From the NCBI RefSeq assembly GCF_022808985.1, contig NZ_JAKZFT010000003.1, positions 248,001 to 312,000 on the forward strand: a DNA stretch of 64,000 bases. Reading direction: 5' to 3'. The notes under the pieces are model-generated. The model ran no database searches, had not been told where the DNA came from, and saw only the letters and a list, made by a program, of their open reading frames with translations. The DNA is from Geotalea sp. SG265 (GTDB lineage: Bacteria > Desulfobacterota > Desulfuromonadia > Geobacterales > Geobacteraceae). A program made the translations under genes and the position numbers. Of the stretch, positions 33,601 to 41,592 are shown one piece after another (the first letter of the stretch is position 1; each line of letters opens with the position of its first letter).

Positions 33601-34566
33601 TCAAGCAGACCCGGTCCATTTCACCTTGCCCGTCTCCTCGGTCAGAATCTCTTCCACGGCGGTGTAGGGGTCCTTCTCCCTGGTCATCATGCCGTCGATG
33701 ATCTGGCGGAAGCGGCCGTTGACCTTGATGTGGGCGAAGAAATCTGAGAAGAGCCGGTCCTTGAGCAGGTCCATGAACATCGAGGCATTCCGCTCCTCCA
33801 GGAGGTGATTGATGGCGCCGGTGGAAAAGAGGAAATCCCGGTGAGCCTGGATCTCGGCCACCAGTTCCTCAATCCCCCGGTTGCACTGGGCTTCGGTTTT
33901 AAGAACCTTGGCCTGCCACTCCCCCGGCTTGGACGGTTTCATGTCGAGCATAGTCGCCAGTTCCCGGACGGTGCGCTCGGCCCCATCACGGTCAGCCTTG
34001 TTGACGACGAAAACATCGCCAATCTCCAGAATGCCTGCCTTGATGGCCTGGATATCATCCCCGAGCCCCGGCACCATGACAACAGCCGTCGTATGGGCCA
34101 TGCGGACGATATCAATCTCGTCCTGGCCTACCCCCACTGTCTCGATGATGACGATATCCATCCCCATGGCGTCCATAACGTTGACCACATTGCCGGTGGA
34201 TCGGGAAAGCCCTCCCAGGTGTCCCCGGGTGGCGAGACTGCGGATGAAAACACCGTCATCATCGGCATGGCGGTTCATGCGGATGCGGTCCCCGAGAATG
34301 GCCCCACCGGTAAAGGGACTGGTGGGATCAATGGCCACAACCCCAACCCGTTTGCCTGCTTTGCGGTAGGCGGCGGTCAGTTGATCCACCAGGGTCGATT
34401 TCCCGGCGCCCGGGGGGCCGGTAAGGCCGATGATGTAAGCCCGCCCCGTGTGTGGATAGAGCTTTTTCAACTCCTCCACCGAGCTTCTGAGACCGTCGTC
34501 GATATCGCGCATCAACCGTGCCGCCGAGCGAATATCCCCCTGAAGAATCTTTTCCGCCAATGACAT
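33601..34566 (-). CDS. meaB: MeaB/ArgK GTPase, methylmalonyl-CoA mutase chaperone
   Basis: A 321-aa G3E-family GTPase with P-loop GPPGAGKS (about residue 50), Walker B-like IIIETVGVGQDEID and the base-recognition NKAD. MeaB gates loading of adenosylcobalamin and protects methylmalonyl-CoA mutase from inactivation. Its ATG at 34566 begins directly after the TAA of the upstream crotonase, so the two are tightly coupled. A B12-binding mutase subunit lies about 1 kb upstream and cobO follows that. Confidence 0.95.
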   Translation of the reverse strand: MSLAEKILQGDIRSAARLMRDIDDGLRSSVEELKKLYPHTGRAYIIGLTGPPGAGKSTLVDQLTAAYRKAGKRVGVVAIDPTSPFTGGAILGDRIRMNRHADDDGVFIRSLATRGHLGGLSRSTGNVVNVMDAMGMDIVIIETVGVGQDEIDIVRMAHTTAVVMVPGLGDDIQAIKAGILEIGDVFVVNKADRDGAERTVRELATMLDMKPSKPGEWQAKVLKTEAQCNRGIEELVAEIQAHRDFLFSTGAINHLLEERNASMFMDLLKDRLFSDFFAHIKVNGRFRQIIDGMMTREKDPYTAVEEILTEETGKVKWTGSA

Positions 34567-35331
34567 TTATCGTACTTCCTTTTCGTTTAAGTCCCGGATT
34601 GGAAAGAGGCTGCCAAAGAGCCCAGACTCCAGGGTGCAGCCGTTTTTCAGGTCGCAATCCTCTGCGGCATTGACGGCTTTTTTGGCATAAGCGAGGGCTG
34701 ATGCGGGATATGCAGCAATGCGCTCGGCAAAGGCGACGACCTCCTGCCAGAAGGTGGCGGCCGGACGGACAGCGTTCACGTACCCCATGCGCAGGGCATC
34801 TTCAGGGCCAAAAACGTCGGAGGTCATGAAGATTTCGTTGGCGAAATTCCTCCCCAGAAGCCGCGGCAGCTTTTGGGTGCCGCAGAAACCGGTCAGGATG
34901 CCGAGCTTGGCACCGGGATGGGCGAAGCGCAAGGCATCGCTGGCGATGCGCAGATCGCAAGCCAGGGAGAGGTCACAGCCTCCTCCCATGGCGATGCCGT
35001 TGAGGGCCCCGATGATCGGCTTGGGACACGATTCCATGGCGGCAAACAGGGACTGCCCCAGTTCGGCAAAGGCAAAGGCATGCTGGGAATCGAACTTGAC
35101 CATCTGGCCGATGTCGGCGCCTACGGCAAATGATTCGCCTGGATACCCGGAAAGGACGATGCATGCGGCATCATCGCAGGCTTGAAGCTCGGCCAGGCCG
35201 CGCTTCAGTTCCTTGAGCATGTTGATGGTGAGCTTGTTGAACCTTGCTCCCGAGTCCATGGTCATGAAACCGACCCGGTTCTTCACTTCCAGTCGCAGTT
35301 TGTTGTACAAGGCTATATCCTCAAAAACCAT
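34567..35331 (-). CDS. Crotonase-fold protein lacking the hydratase glutamates (possible methylmalonyl-CoA decarboxylase-like)
   Basis: A 254-aa crotonase superfamily member with the oxyanion-hole motif PIIGALNGIAMGGGCDLSLAC. The two catalytic glutamates of enoyl-CoA hydratase are absent: GGGFE becomes GGGCD, and the second position reads HPGAKLGI rather than PEIxLG. So hydration by the usual mechanism is unlikely. It is coupled to meaB. In E. coli meaB (argK) adjoins methylmalonyl-CoA decarboxylase (ygfG/scpB), also a crotonase without those glutamates. That role is suggested by context only. No strong ribosome site precedes the ATG at 35331. Confidence 0.78.
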   Translation of the reverse strand: MVFEDIALYNKLRLEVKNRVGFMTMDSGARFNKLTINMLKELKRGLAELQACDDAACIVLSGYPGESFAVGADIGQMVKFDSQHAFAFAELGQSLFAAMESCPKPIIGALNGIAMGGGCDLSLACDLRIASDALRFAHPGAKLGILTGFCGTQKLPRLLGRNFANEIFMTSDVFGPEDALRMGYVNAVRPAATFWQEVVAFAERIAAYPASALAYAKKAVNAAEDCDLKNGCTLESGLFGSLFPIRDLNEKEVR

Positions 35332-35552
35332 AGGAGCGCCAACTGCAGCATGTATGACAATCCAGCTGCAGCTGCGCCCCTAATAAAAAGCTTCGGAACC
35401 GAAAAGTTTATTGCCGCTTGAAACCTCTTTTGCCACGAATGGAATCCTAGCCGGTAACCATGTACATTTGGATTTGGAACCCAAAGATTCAGCTGTTGCC
35501 TTTATTCGTGCACATTCGTGCTATTCGTGGCTAGACAAGAAGCCTTTAAACC
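35332..35552. repeat. Intergenic region with short direct and inverted repeats
   Basis: No gene. ATTCGTG occurs three times at 35504-35529 (about 10-base spacing), with an inverse copy CACGAAT near 35434, allowing hairpins. AACTGCAGC and GCTGCAGCT near 35341-35374 also face each other. Confidence 0.45.
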
Positions 35553-35957
35553 CTATGCGCGGGGATGGACGTTGTTGCGCACCCAGGCGACGATGTCGTC
35601 CGTGGAGGTGCCGGGGGTGAAGACCTCTTTGATGCCTGCCGATTTCAGGCCGGGGATATCGTCATCCGGAATGACCCCGCCGCCGAAAACGACGATGTCG
35701 TCGGCCTTCTTTTCTTTGAGAATCTGGCAAACCTGGGGCAGAAGCGTGTTATGGGCACCGGAGAGGATGGAAAGACCGACACAATCCACGTCTTCCTGGA
35801 TCGCCGCCGCAACGATCTGTTCCGGTGTCTGGTGGAGACCGGTGTAAATGATCTCGAAACCCGCATCCCTGAAAGCACGGGAAATGATCTTCGCTCCTCT
35901 GTCGTGTCCGTCCAGGCCGGGCTTACCCACCAGCACCCTCAATTTCCGCTCAGTCAT
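35553..35957 (-). CDS. Methylmalonyl-CoA mutase small (B12-binding) subunit
   Basis: A 134-aa stand-alone cobalamin-binding domain with the base-off motif DGHDRGAK (DxHxxG) near residue 16, SILSGAH in the middle and GGGVIP near residue 95. It corresponds to the C-terminal domain of methylmalonyl-CoA mutase, encoded separately as in many archaea and anaerobes. The large catalytic subunit is not in this window. The ATG at 35957 has AAAAGGAGAA upstream. Neighbours meaB and cobO support this role. Confidence 0.92.
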   Translation of the reverse strand: MTERKLRVLVGKPGLDGHDRGAKIISRAFRDAGFEIIYTGLHQTPEQIVAAAIQEDVDCVGLSILSGAHNTLLPQVCQILKEKKADDIVVFGGGVIPDDDIPGLKSAGIKEVFTPGTSTDDIVAWVRNNVHPRA

Positions 35958-36020
35958 GGCATTCTCCTTTTATCAAAATGGCTCATTCTCAACAGGAAGT
36001 AGACATACCGTTCATTGTCA

Positions 36021-36077
36021 GGCGGGCGTCCGCTCACCGCTGCCGCTCTGTCACGCTCTCCCGAAGCCGCGGCAGTC
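36021..36077. repeat. Dispersed intergenic repeat copy
   Basis: Begins GGCGGGCGTCCGCTC and is highly similar to 13711-13770. A partial inverse relative occurs near 30165-30206. All three copies are intergenic. GC-rich, with short hairpin potential. Confidence 0.45.
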
Positions 36078-36084
36078 TCTACGC

Positions 36085-36615
36085 CTATTTTTCGATACCG
36101 ATCCTGGCTGGCACTCCCGCCTTGTAATAATGCTTTATTTCCGTCATCTCGGTCACCAGGTCCGCCACAGCAATAATTTTCCCATGGGCATTCCTGCCGG
36201 TCAAGACCAGTTCCACCCGTTCCGGCCGGAGGGCAATCAGCTCCAGGACATCCTCCACATCAAGCAGGCCGAAGGAGACGGCTCCGTTTATCTCGTCGAG
36301 AATGACCATATCATAGCGCCCCCCCGTGAGGGCGTCCTTGGCTCTGTTCAGCGCTTCCCTGGCCAGGCGGATATCTTCGGGATCGGGATTGTCCCGGTTG
36401 ACCCAACCTTCACGGCCGGTCTGGATGATGGTCAGGTAGGGGGCGAGCTTTTCGGCAGCCAGATGTTCACCATAGGGCCCTCCCCCCTTCATGAACTGGA
36501 TCATGCAGACCATCAGCTCGCGGCCCACGGCACGCAGCGCCAGTCCCAGGGCCGCAGTCGTTTTCCCCTTGCAGTTGCCGGTATAGACCTGAACACAACC
36601 CCGTTCCAGTTTCAT
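36085..36615 (-). CDS. cobO: Cob(I)yrinic acid a,c-diamide adenosyltransferase (CobO/BtuR)
   Basis: About 176 aa with the CobO family P-loop GNCKGKTTAA near residue 14, MIQFMKGG and DMVILDEINGAV. It adenosylates cobalamin intermediates to produce coenzyme B12 for the neighbouring mutase. The ATG at 36615 has AAAGGGAAAT upstream. It follows an enoyl-CoA hydratase gene with one base between, so the two are co-translated. No cobalamin riboswitch is evident upstream. Confidence 0.93.
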   Translation of the reverse strand: MKLERGCVQVYTGNCKGKTTAALGLALRAVGRELMVCMIQFMKGGGPYGEHLAAEKLAPYLTIIQTGREGWVNRDNPDPEDIRLAREALNRAKDALTGGRYDMVILDEINGAVSFGLLDVEDVLELIALRPERVELVLTGRNAHGKIIAVADLVTEMTEIKHYYKAGVPARIGIEK

Positions 36616-36616
36616 G

Positions 36617-37396
36617 TTATTTCCCTTTGAATTGTGCCGGACGTTTTTCAATGAAGGCGGTCATTCCTTCCTTCTGGTCTTCGGTGGCAAAACAGATGGC
36701 AAAGGCATCCCGCTCCATAAGGCACGCATTCTTCAGGTCCACATCGGCCCCGGCACCGATAATCTCCTTGGCCATCTTCAAGGAAAGCATGCCGCGGCTG
36801 CAGATGGTCTTGAGCAGAGCCGCCGCTTTTTCCAGCAGAGCGCCGTCATCATAGATCCGGTTCGCCAGCCCCATGGCGAGGGCTGCTTCCCCTTCGACCC
36901 GGTCGCCGGTAAAGATCAGCTCCTTCGCCCGCGCCTTGCCCACCAGCCGCGTCAGGCGCTGAGTGCCCCCGAAGCCGGGAATTATCCCCAGGCGGATCTC
37001 AGGAGCGGCAAAAACGGCCGAACGGGAAGCAACGATGAAGTCGCAGGCCAGCGCCAGCTCGAATCCGCCCCCCAGGGCATAGCCGTTGACGGCGGCAATG
37101 ACCGGCTTGCCAAGGGATTCAATGGCAAACATGACATCCTGCCCCAGTTGGGAGAAGCGACCCGCCTCGAAGGGGGTCATGGTGCGCATGGCGTCGATAT
37201 CCGCGCCGGCGCAGAAGGATGCACCGGCACCGGTAATGAGCACCCCGGCCACGGCAGCATTCTCTTTCAGCGAAGCAAAGGTGGTCAGCAGCAGCTGCAG
37301 CATTTCTCCATTTAGGCAGTTCCTGGCGGCAGGCCGGTTAAGGCTGAGTATTGCAATGTTCTCGTCGTGTTTTACCTGTACGGGGCGATTTGGCAA
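36617..37396 (-). CDS. Enoyl-CoA hydratase/isomerase
   Basis: A 259-aa crotonase with both catalytic glutamates: GGGFELALACDF (about residue 110) and PEIRLGIIPGFGGTQRL (about residue 130). The oxyanion-hole GADIDAM is intact. It hydrates trans-2-enoyl-CoA in fatty-acid or amino-acid degradation; chain length is not predictable. The start is TTG at 37396, with CTGGAG upstream. First gene of the hydratase-cobO pair. Confidence 0.9.
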   Translation of the reverse strand: MPNRPVQVKHDENIAILSLNRPAARNCLNGEMLQLLLTTFASLKENAAVAGVLITGAGASFCAGADIDAMRTMTPFEAGRFSQLGQDVMFAIESLGKPVIAAVNGYALGGGFELALACDFIVASRSAVFAAPEIRLGIIPGFGGTQRLTRLVGKARAKELIFTGDRVEGEAALAMGLANRIYDDGALLEKAAALLKTICSRGMLSLKMAKEIIGAGADVDLKNACLMERDAFAICFATEDQKEGMTAFIEKRPAQFKGK

Positions 37397-37600
37397 GGGA
37401 GACTCCAGGGTTTACAGAAAATTTCTAATGAGGCAAGGTGAAACGGCGAAAATATACCAACTACGGGCATCGGGTGTCAAGCTGATTTAAGTCCAGATAA
37501 CAATATTTTATCATCAGTAAACGGATACATCAGCTGCTTTCGGCAGTAATGACATCTTGACATGTAAAAGAGCATCTGTTATTAAGTTTTGCACAACAAC

Positions 37601-37675
37601 GGGCGATTAACTCAGCGGGAGAGTGCTACCTTCACACGGTAGAAGTCGTTGGTTCGATCCCAACATCGCCCACCA
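37601..37675 (+). tRNA. tRNA-Val(CAC)
   Basis: A 75-base cloverleaf: acceptor GGGCGAT pairs with ATCGCCC, anticodon stem CTACC/GGTAG surrounds loop TTCACAC with anticodon CAC at 37633-37635, and the T-loop contains GGTTCGATCC. CCA is encoded. A terminator hairpin follows directly. Confidence 0.95.
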
Positions 37676-37683
37676 AAAATCAC

Positions 37684-37718
37684 ATGGCCAGGTTCCACAA
37701 CCTGGCCATTTATTTTTT
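37684..37718 (+). terminator. Rho-independent terminator of the tRNA gene
   Basis: ATGGCCAGGTT and AACCTGGCCAT pair perfectly around CCAC and are followed by a T-rich run. Confidence 0.88.
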
Positions 37719-37875
37719 CTCCCGGTATCCCACATCCTTCGCACCAGCGACCAATTCCCAACTGAGGCAACAGCCTATTGGCCTATTGCCTTTGCCGATT
37801 TCTTTTGTTAGTTTCTCACCGGTTTGACCATTGGGCTTGCTCCCATGAAATCACTGCAAGAATGGAAAAGCGCCT

Positions 37876-39435
37876 ATGAAAGTGGGATGGTTCGTTCGCG
37901 GCGATATCGACGGTTTTTTCGGCCTTTTTGTAGATAATCTGCTGCAGCTGATGCTGATAGCCGTTCTCTGCAGCAACGTCTGCGGAATGCCTGCAGATCT
38001 GGTTTACGGCAGGATACTTCCCGGTGCCGCCCTTTCCATCCTCTTCGGCAACGCCTTCTACACCTGGCAGGCTCGAAAGCTGGCAATGGAAAGCGGGCGA
38101 GCAGATGTCACCGCCCTTCCCTACGGCATCAACACCGTCAGTCTCATCTCCTTCATCTTTCTCATCATCGCCCCCGTCTATTTCGAGACGAAGAATGCAA
38201 ACCTTGCCTGGCAGGCTGGACTCTTTGCCTGCCTCATCAGTGCCGTCCTCGAATGTATCGGCGCCTTTGTCGGCGACCGCCTGCGCAGAAACACGCCCCG
38301 TGCCGCGCTTCTGTCATCCCTGGCAGGGATCGCCATCACCTTCATTTCCATGGGCTTTGTTTTCCAGATATTCGCCATGCCGGCAATAGCGGTTATTCCT
38401 GCGTTATTCGTCGTTTTTGTTTACGGAGCACAGATCAAACTGCCGCTCGGCCTTCCGGGGGGATTCGTAGCCGTAGCAATCGGCGTGGCCTTGGGCTGGA
38501 TCCTCCGACTGGCAGGCTACCCCTTCTTCCAGCCCCTTGCGGAGCCCTACCGGTTTGCCCTGCACCTGCCACAGTCCGCCCTTTCGGAAATGTTGGCCTT
38601 TCTCACCAACGGACAGGGTTGGAAGTTCCTTTCCGTAATATTCCCCATGGCCCTATTCAACCTGATCGGATCGCTCCAGAACCTGGAGAGCGCCGAAGCA
38701 GCAGGAGACAGCTATGACACCCGTTCGTCCCTGCTGGTCAACGGTTTCGGCTCCATTGTGGCTGCCTGCCTGGGAAACCCCTTCCCCACCACCATCTATA
38801 TCGGCCATCCCGGCTGGAAAGCCATGGGAGCCAGGTGGGGATATTCCATCCTTAACGGTGCCGTAATCACCATACTCTGCCTGATCGGAGGAGTCACCCT
38901 GGTGCTCAAGGTGGTACCCATGGAGGCGATGATCGGTATTTTGCTCTGGATTGGTATAATCATGACCGCCCAGGCATTCCAGGAAGTGCCAAGAAAGCAT
39001 AGCGTGGCTGTCGCCTTCGGACTGATACCGGCACTGGCGGCTTGGGCGCTTTTGCTCATCGAGACGGCTCTGCGCAAGGGAGGCACCAGCCTCTACGCCA
39101 CCGCCCCGAAATTTGGCGGCGACCTCTATATTTACGGCATCATCTCCCTCTCCCAGGGGTTCATGCTTTCCTGCATGATCGTTTCGGCGGTGATGGTGCA
39201 CGTGGTGGAGCGGGAATTTCTCAAGGCGGCTCTCTGGACAACAGTCGCCGCAGTTTTATCCTTTTTCGGCATCATCCATGCCTATATTCTGACTCCGGCC
39301 GGCGTACAGAACAATTTCGGCTTCGGCACCGCCAAAGCCTTCGCAGCCGCTTATCTCGCTGCAGCTTTGATCCTGGTGGGTCTTCATTATTACAACAGGG
39401 GCAGAGAATCGGAGACCACGGGAATAGTGGCATGA
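37876..39435 (+). CDS. NCS2-type permease (AzgA/xanthine-uracil family)
   Basis: A 519-aa protein with about 12-14 transmembrane helices. It has nucleobase-transporter-like patterns: ILPGAALSILFGNAFYTWQARKLA near the start, ADVTALPYGINTVSL and later SLQNLESAEAAGDSYDTRSSLLVNG. This gives a 2-fold UraA/AzgA-type fold. Substrate undetermined, perhaps a purine, but weak matching also allows other solutes. Start at the ATG at 37876. It lies directly after tRNA-Val but no integrase follows. Confidence 0.85.
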   Translation: MKVGWFVRGDIDGFFGLFVDNLLQLMLIAVLCSNVCGMPADLVYGRILPGAALSILFGNAFYTWQARKLAMESGRADVTALPYGINTVSLISFIFLIIAPVYFETKNANLAWQAGLFACLISAVLECIGAFVGDRLRRNTPRAALLSSLAGIAITFISMGFVFQIFAMPAIAVIPALFVVFVYGAQIKLPLGLPGGFVAVAIGVALGWILRLAGYPFFQPLAEPYRFALHLPQSALSEMLAFLTNGQGWKFLSVIFPMALFNLIGSLQNLESAEAAGDSYDTRSSLLVNGFGSIVAACLGNPFPTTIYIGHPGWKAMGARWGYSILNGAVITILCLIGGVTLVLKVVPMEAMIGILLWIGIIMTAQAFQEVPRKHSVAVAFGLIPALAAWALLLIETALRKGGTSLYATAPKFGGDLYIYGIISLSQGFMLSCMIVSAVMVHVVEREFLKAALWTTVAAVLSFFGIIHAYILTPAGVQNNFGFGTAKAFAAAYLAAALILVGLHYYNRGRESETTGIVA

Positions 39436-39439
39436 TGAC

Positions 39440-39464
39440 AAAAAAAGGGGCTGTTTCCAGCCCC
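39440..39464 (-). terminator. Rho-independent terminator of the 38-aa membrane protein gene
   Basis: On the minus strand GGGGCTG pairs with CAGCCCC around GAAA and is followed by seven T residues, a few bases past the microprotein stop. It also lies just after the convergent permease. Confidence 0.85.
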
Positions 39465-39471
39465 CCGATCC

Positions 39472-39588
39472 CTACTTCTTCGCTTTTTTCGCAGCCGCCC
39501 CCACCACCTTCAGGTAAACCAGAAACAAGACGAACAACCCGGCCAAAAAGACCCCCGCAATCTGAAGCCCAAACCTGATCCCTTCCAT
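39472..39588 (-). CDS. 38-aa single-helix membrane microprotein (OadG-like shape)
   Basis: A short open frame ending at TAG, beginning MEGIRFGLQIAGVFLAGLF, then one hydrophobic helix (about residues 8-28) and a lysine-rich tail (KKAKK). GAGGGG lies 7 bases before the ATG at 39588, and the terminator just downstream supports a real gene. Shape recalls the small gamma subunit of sodium-pumping decarboxylases or other short helper subunits, but sequence similarity cannot be judged. Function unknown. Confidence 0.65.
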   Translation of the reverse strand: MEGIRFGLQIAGVFLAGLFVLFLVYLKVVGAAAKKAKK

Positions 39589-39933
39589 CAACATACCCCT
39601 CTAGAAGAAATTTGAATCATATATCTATATATTTATATATGTATCTACAAAATGTAAAGCTGTTTTTATGTTTCCTGCTAAATGGCTGGCTCCAGTATAG
39701 TTTGCCCCTAATTTCAGCAGGATTTAGAATGAGGGGTGTATGAAATGTTTAACCCATATCTTCCACGTTAACCTTGCTTTTTTGGAGGTTTTCAGGTAAA
39801 AGTCGAAAGTTAAAATTCAGCAGGCATCTTTAATCCATCGAAGGGTACTTCGCTTAGTTTCAGCGGGTTTGCCTGCCCTTCCGTTCCTTCCTTCGCAGAC
39901 CGGAATCCAGCAAACGCACCAGGATAGGAGATT
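39589..39933. promoter_or_regulatory. AT-rich spacer upstream of the Pfa-Ole operon
   Basis: 345 bp with no supported gene. It starts with an AT-only stretch (about 39618-39645) that could drive the divergent microprotein and the operon. A TTGCTT ... TAAAAG pair with 17-base spacing near 39775 is a weak promoter candidate. No clear operator palindrome or sigma-54 site is seen. Confidence 0.35.
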
Positions 39934-41592
39934 GTGTTGAACCAGTTTCAGACCGGGAGTGACTCGGTTGGTGATCCCTCGGGATTTGCCTGCCCTGGAT
40001 GGTGGTCGGCGTCCTCGCAGCCTGCAGGATGTGAATACACCATGGCCGAGGCGCTTCGCCAGGTCACCCGCCCCCTGTACGTGGTAAGAAGCGGCGACAC
40101 CCTTTATGCCAGGACTGGCGGCAACGCCCTCTTCGGCTGCGAAAAGCCGGCAGGAGCGCTGCCCATTATCGGTCAGGCATCACCATGCCTGCCCGAGCGG
40201 CTGGGAGATGCGCAATTCTGCCGTGATCTCGGCATCCGCTATCCTTACATCGGTGGCTCCATGGCCAAGGGCATCAGTTCCGCAGCCATGGCCGAAGAAC
40301 TGGGACGCGCCGGGATGTTCGGCTTCTTCGGCGCCGCCGGGCTTCCCTTTGCCCAGGTGGAAACCGCCGCAGACCGGCTCCTGAAGGCAGGCGTACCCTT
40401 CGGGTTCAACCTCATCCACTCTCCCCATGAGCCGGACCTGGAGGAGGCCCTTTCGCAGCTTTATTTGCAAAGGGGCATTCGCGTCATTGAGGCATCGGCC
40501 TTCCTTGCTTTAACGCTCAACCTGGTCCGCTACCGCATCCACGGCATCCATCGTGCCGCCGACGGCACCATCGTCACCCCCAACCGCATCATCGCCAAGG
40601 TTTCACGTGAAGAATTGGCGGCACGATTCCTCTCCCCTCCGCCTGAAAAACACCTGCGCCAGCTGGTTGCCGCAGGTGAGATTAACGAAGCCCAGGCCGA
40701 GCTTGCCGCGCAGATTCCCATGGCTCAGGATATTACGGCCGAAGCCGACTCCGGCGGCCACACCGACAACCGCCCGGCCATCGCCCTCTTCCCCACCATC
40801 CTCTCCCTGGCTGCCGCATACCGGGAGAAATACAAGGACATCGACCTGCGGGTCGGTCTCGGAGGAGGAATTTCGACACCTGCCGCCGCCGCTGCCGCAT
40901 TTGCCATGGGCGCAGCCTACATCGTCACCGGCTCGGTCAACCAAGCCTGCGTGGAATCCGGTACCTGTGAAGAGGTGCGCAAAATGCTCGCCGAAACACG
41001 CCAGGCGGATGTGACCATGGCCCCGGCCGCCGACATGTTCGAGATGGGAGTAACGGTGCAGGTTCTGAAGCGCGGCACCATGTTCCCCATGCGGGCTGCC
41101 AGGCTCTATGAGATCTACCGCGCCTGCGGCAGCATGGAAGAAATCCCCGCCGCCGAGAGGGAAAAACTTGAACAGACCCTCTTCCGCACCACCCTGGATA
41201 AGATCTGGCAGGATACCCGGTCCTACTTCCTCCAGCGGGACCCGAGCCAGGTGGAGCGGGCCGACCGCGACCCCAAGCATCGTATGGCCCTGGTTTTCCG
41301 CTGGTACCTGGGGCAGGCGGCACACTGGGCCCGTGACGGTGAACCGACCCGCAAGATGGATTACCAGGTATGGTGCGGACCGGCAATGGGCGCCTTCAAC
41401 GAATGGACTGCCGGATCGTTTTTGGAGCAGCACACCCGGCGCACGGTGGTGACGACAGCAATGAACATACTCTTCGGCGCAGCAGTCCGGACCCGGGCCG
41501 CCATGCTCAGCTGCCAGGGGATTCGCCTGACAGCTGAAGACCTGCAGATAAAGCCGTTGGAGACAGCACAGATCAAGGAGTACCTTAGGTGA
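39934..41592 (+). CDS. pfaD: PfaD-type trans-acting enoyl reductase
   Basis: A 552-aa FMN-dependent enoyl reductase of the PfaD/2-nitropropane-dioxygenase family. Features: IRYPYIGGSMAKGISSAAMAEEL near residue 100, LGGGISTPAAAAAAFAMGAAYIVTGS (phosphate-binding loop, about residue 315) and DMFEMGVTVQVLKRGTMFPMRA, a PfaD-specific signature. PfaD supplies the reductions of enoyl intermediates in PUFA synthases. The start is GTG at 39934 with AGGAG upstream. It overlaps the next gene by 4 bp (GTGA). First gene of the Pfa-Ole operon. Confidence 0.93.
   Translation: MLNQFQTGSDSVGDPSGFACPGWWSASSQPAGCEYTMAEALRQVTRPLYVVRSGDTLYARTGGNALFGCEKPAGALPIIGQASPCLPERLGDAQFCRDLGIRYPYIGGSMAKGISSAAMAEELGRAGMFGFFGAAGLPFAQVETAADRLLKAGVPFGFNLIHSPHEPDLEEALSQLYLQRGIRVIEASAFLALTLNLVRYRIHGIHRAADGTIVTPNRIIAKVSREELAARFLSPPPEKHLRQLVAAGEINEAQAELAAQIPMAQDITAEADSGGHTDNRPAIALFPTILSLAAAYREKYKDIDLRVGLGGGISTPAAAAAAFAMGAAYIVTGSVNQACVESGTCEEVRKMLAETRQADVTMAPAADMFEMGVTVQVLKRGTMFPMRAARLYEIYRACGSMEEIPAAEREKLEQTLFRTTLDKIWQDTRSYFLQRDPSQVERADRDPKHRMALVFRWYLGQAAHWARDGEPTRKMDYQVWCGPAMGAFNEWTAGSFLEQHTRRTVVTTAMNILFGAAVRTRAAMLSCQGIRLTAEDLQIKPLETAQIKEYLR

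Noticed and set aside
34567-35331. Ordinary enoyl-CoA hydratase
   Set aside because: Both catalytic glutamates are missing, so the canonical activity is not supported.
36616-37396. Cobalamin riboswitch before cobO
   Set aside because: Only one base separates cobO from the upstream hydratase, and no B12 box-like element was recognised in this stretch.
37601-39435. tRNA-Val as integration site of a genomic island
   Set aside because: No integrase, direct repeat or foreign signature follows; the next gene is an ordinary permease.
39680-39720. Sigma-54 site upstream of the Pfa-Ole operon (TGGCTCC ... TTTGC)
   Set aside because: The spacing between GG and GC is 14 bases rather than 10, so it does not fit the -24/-12 rule.
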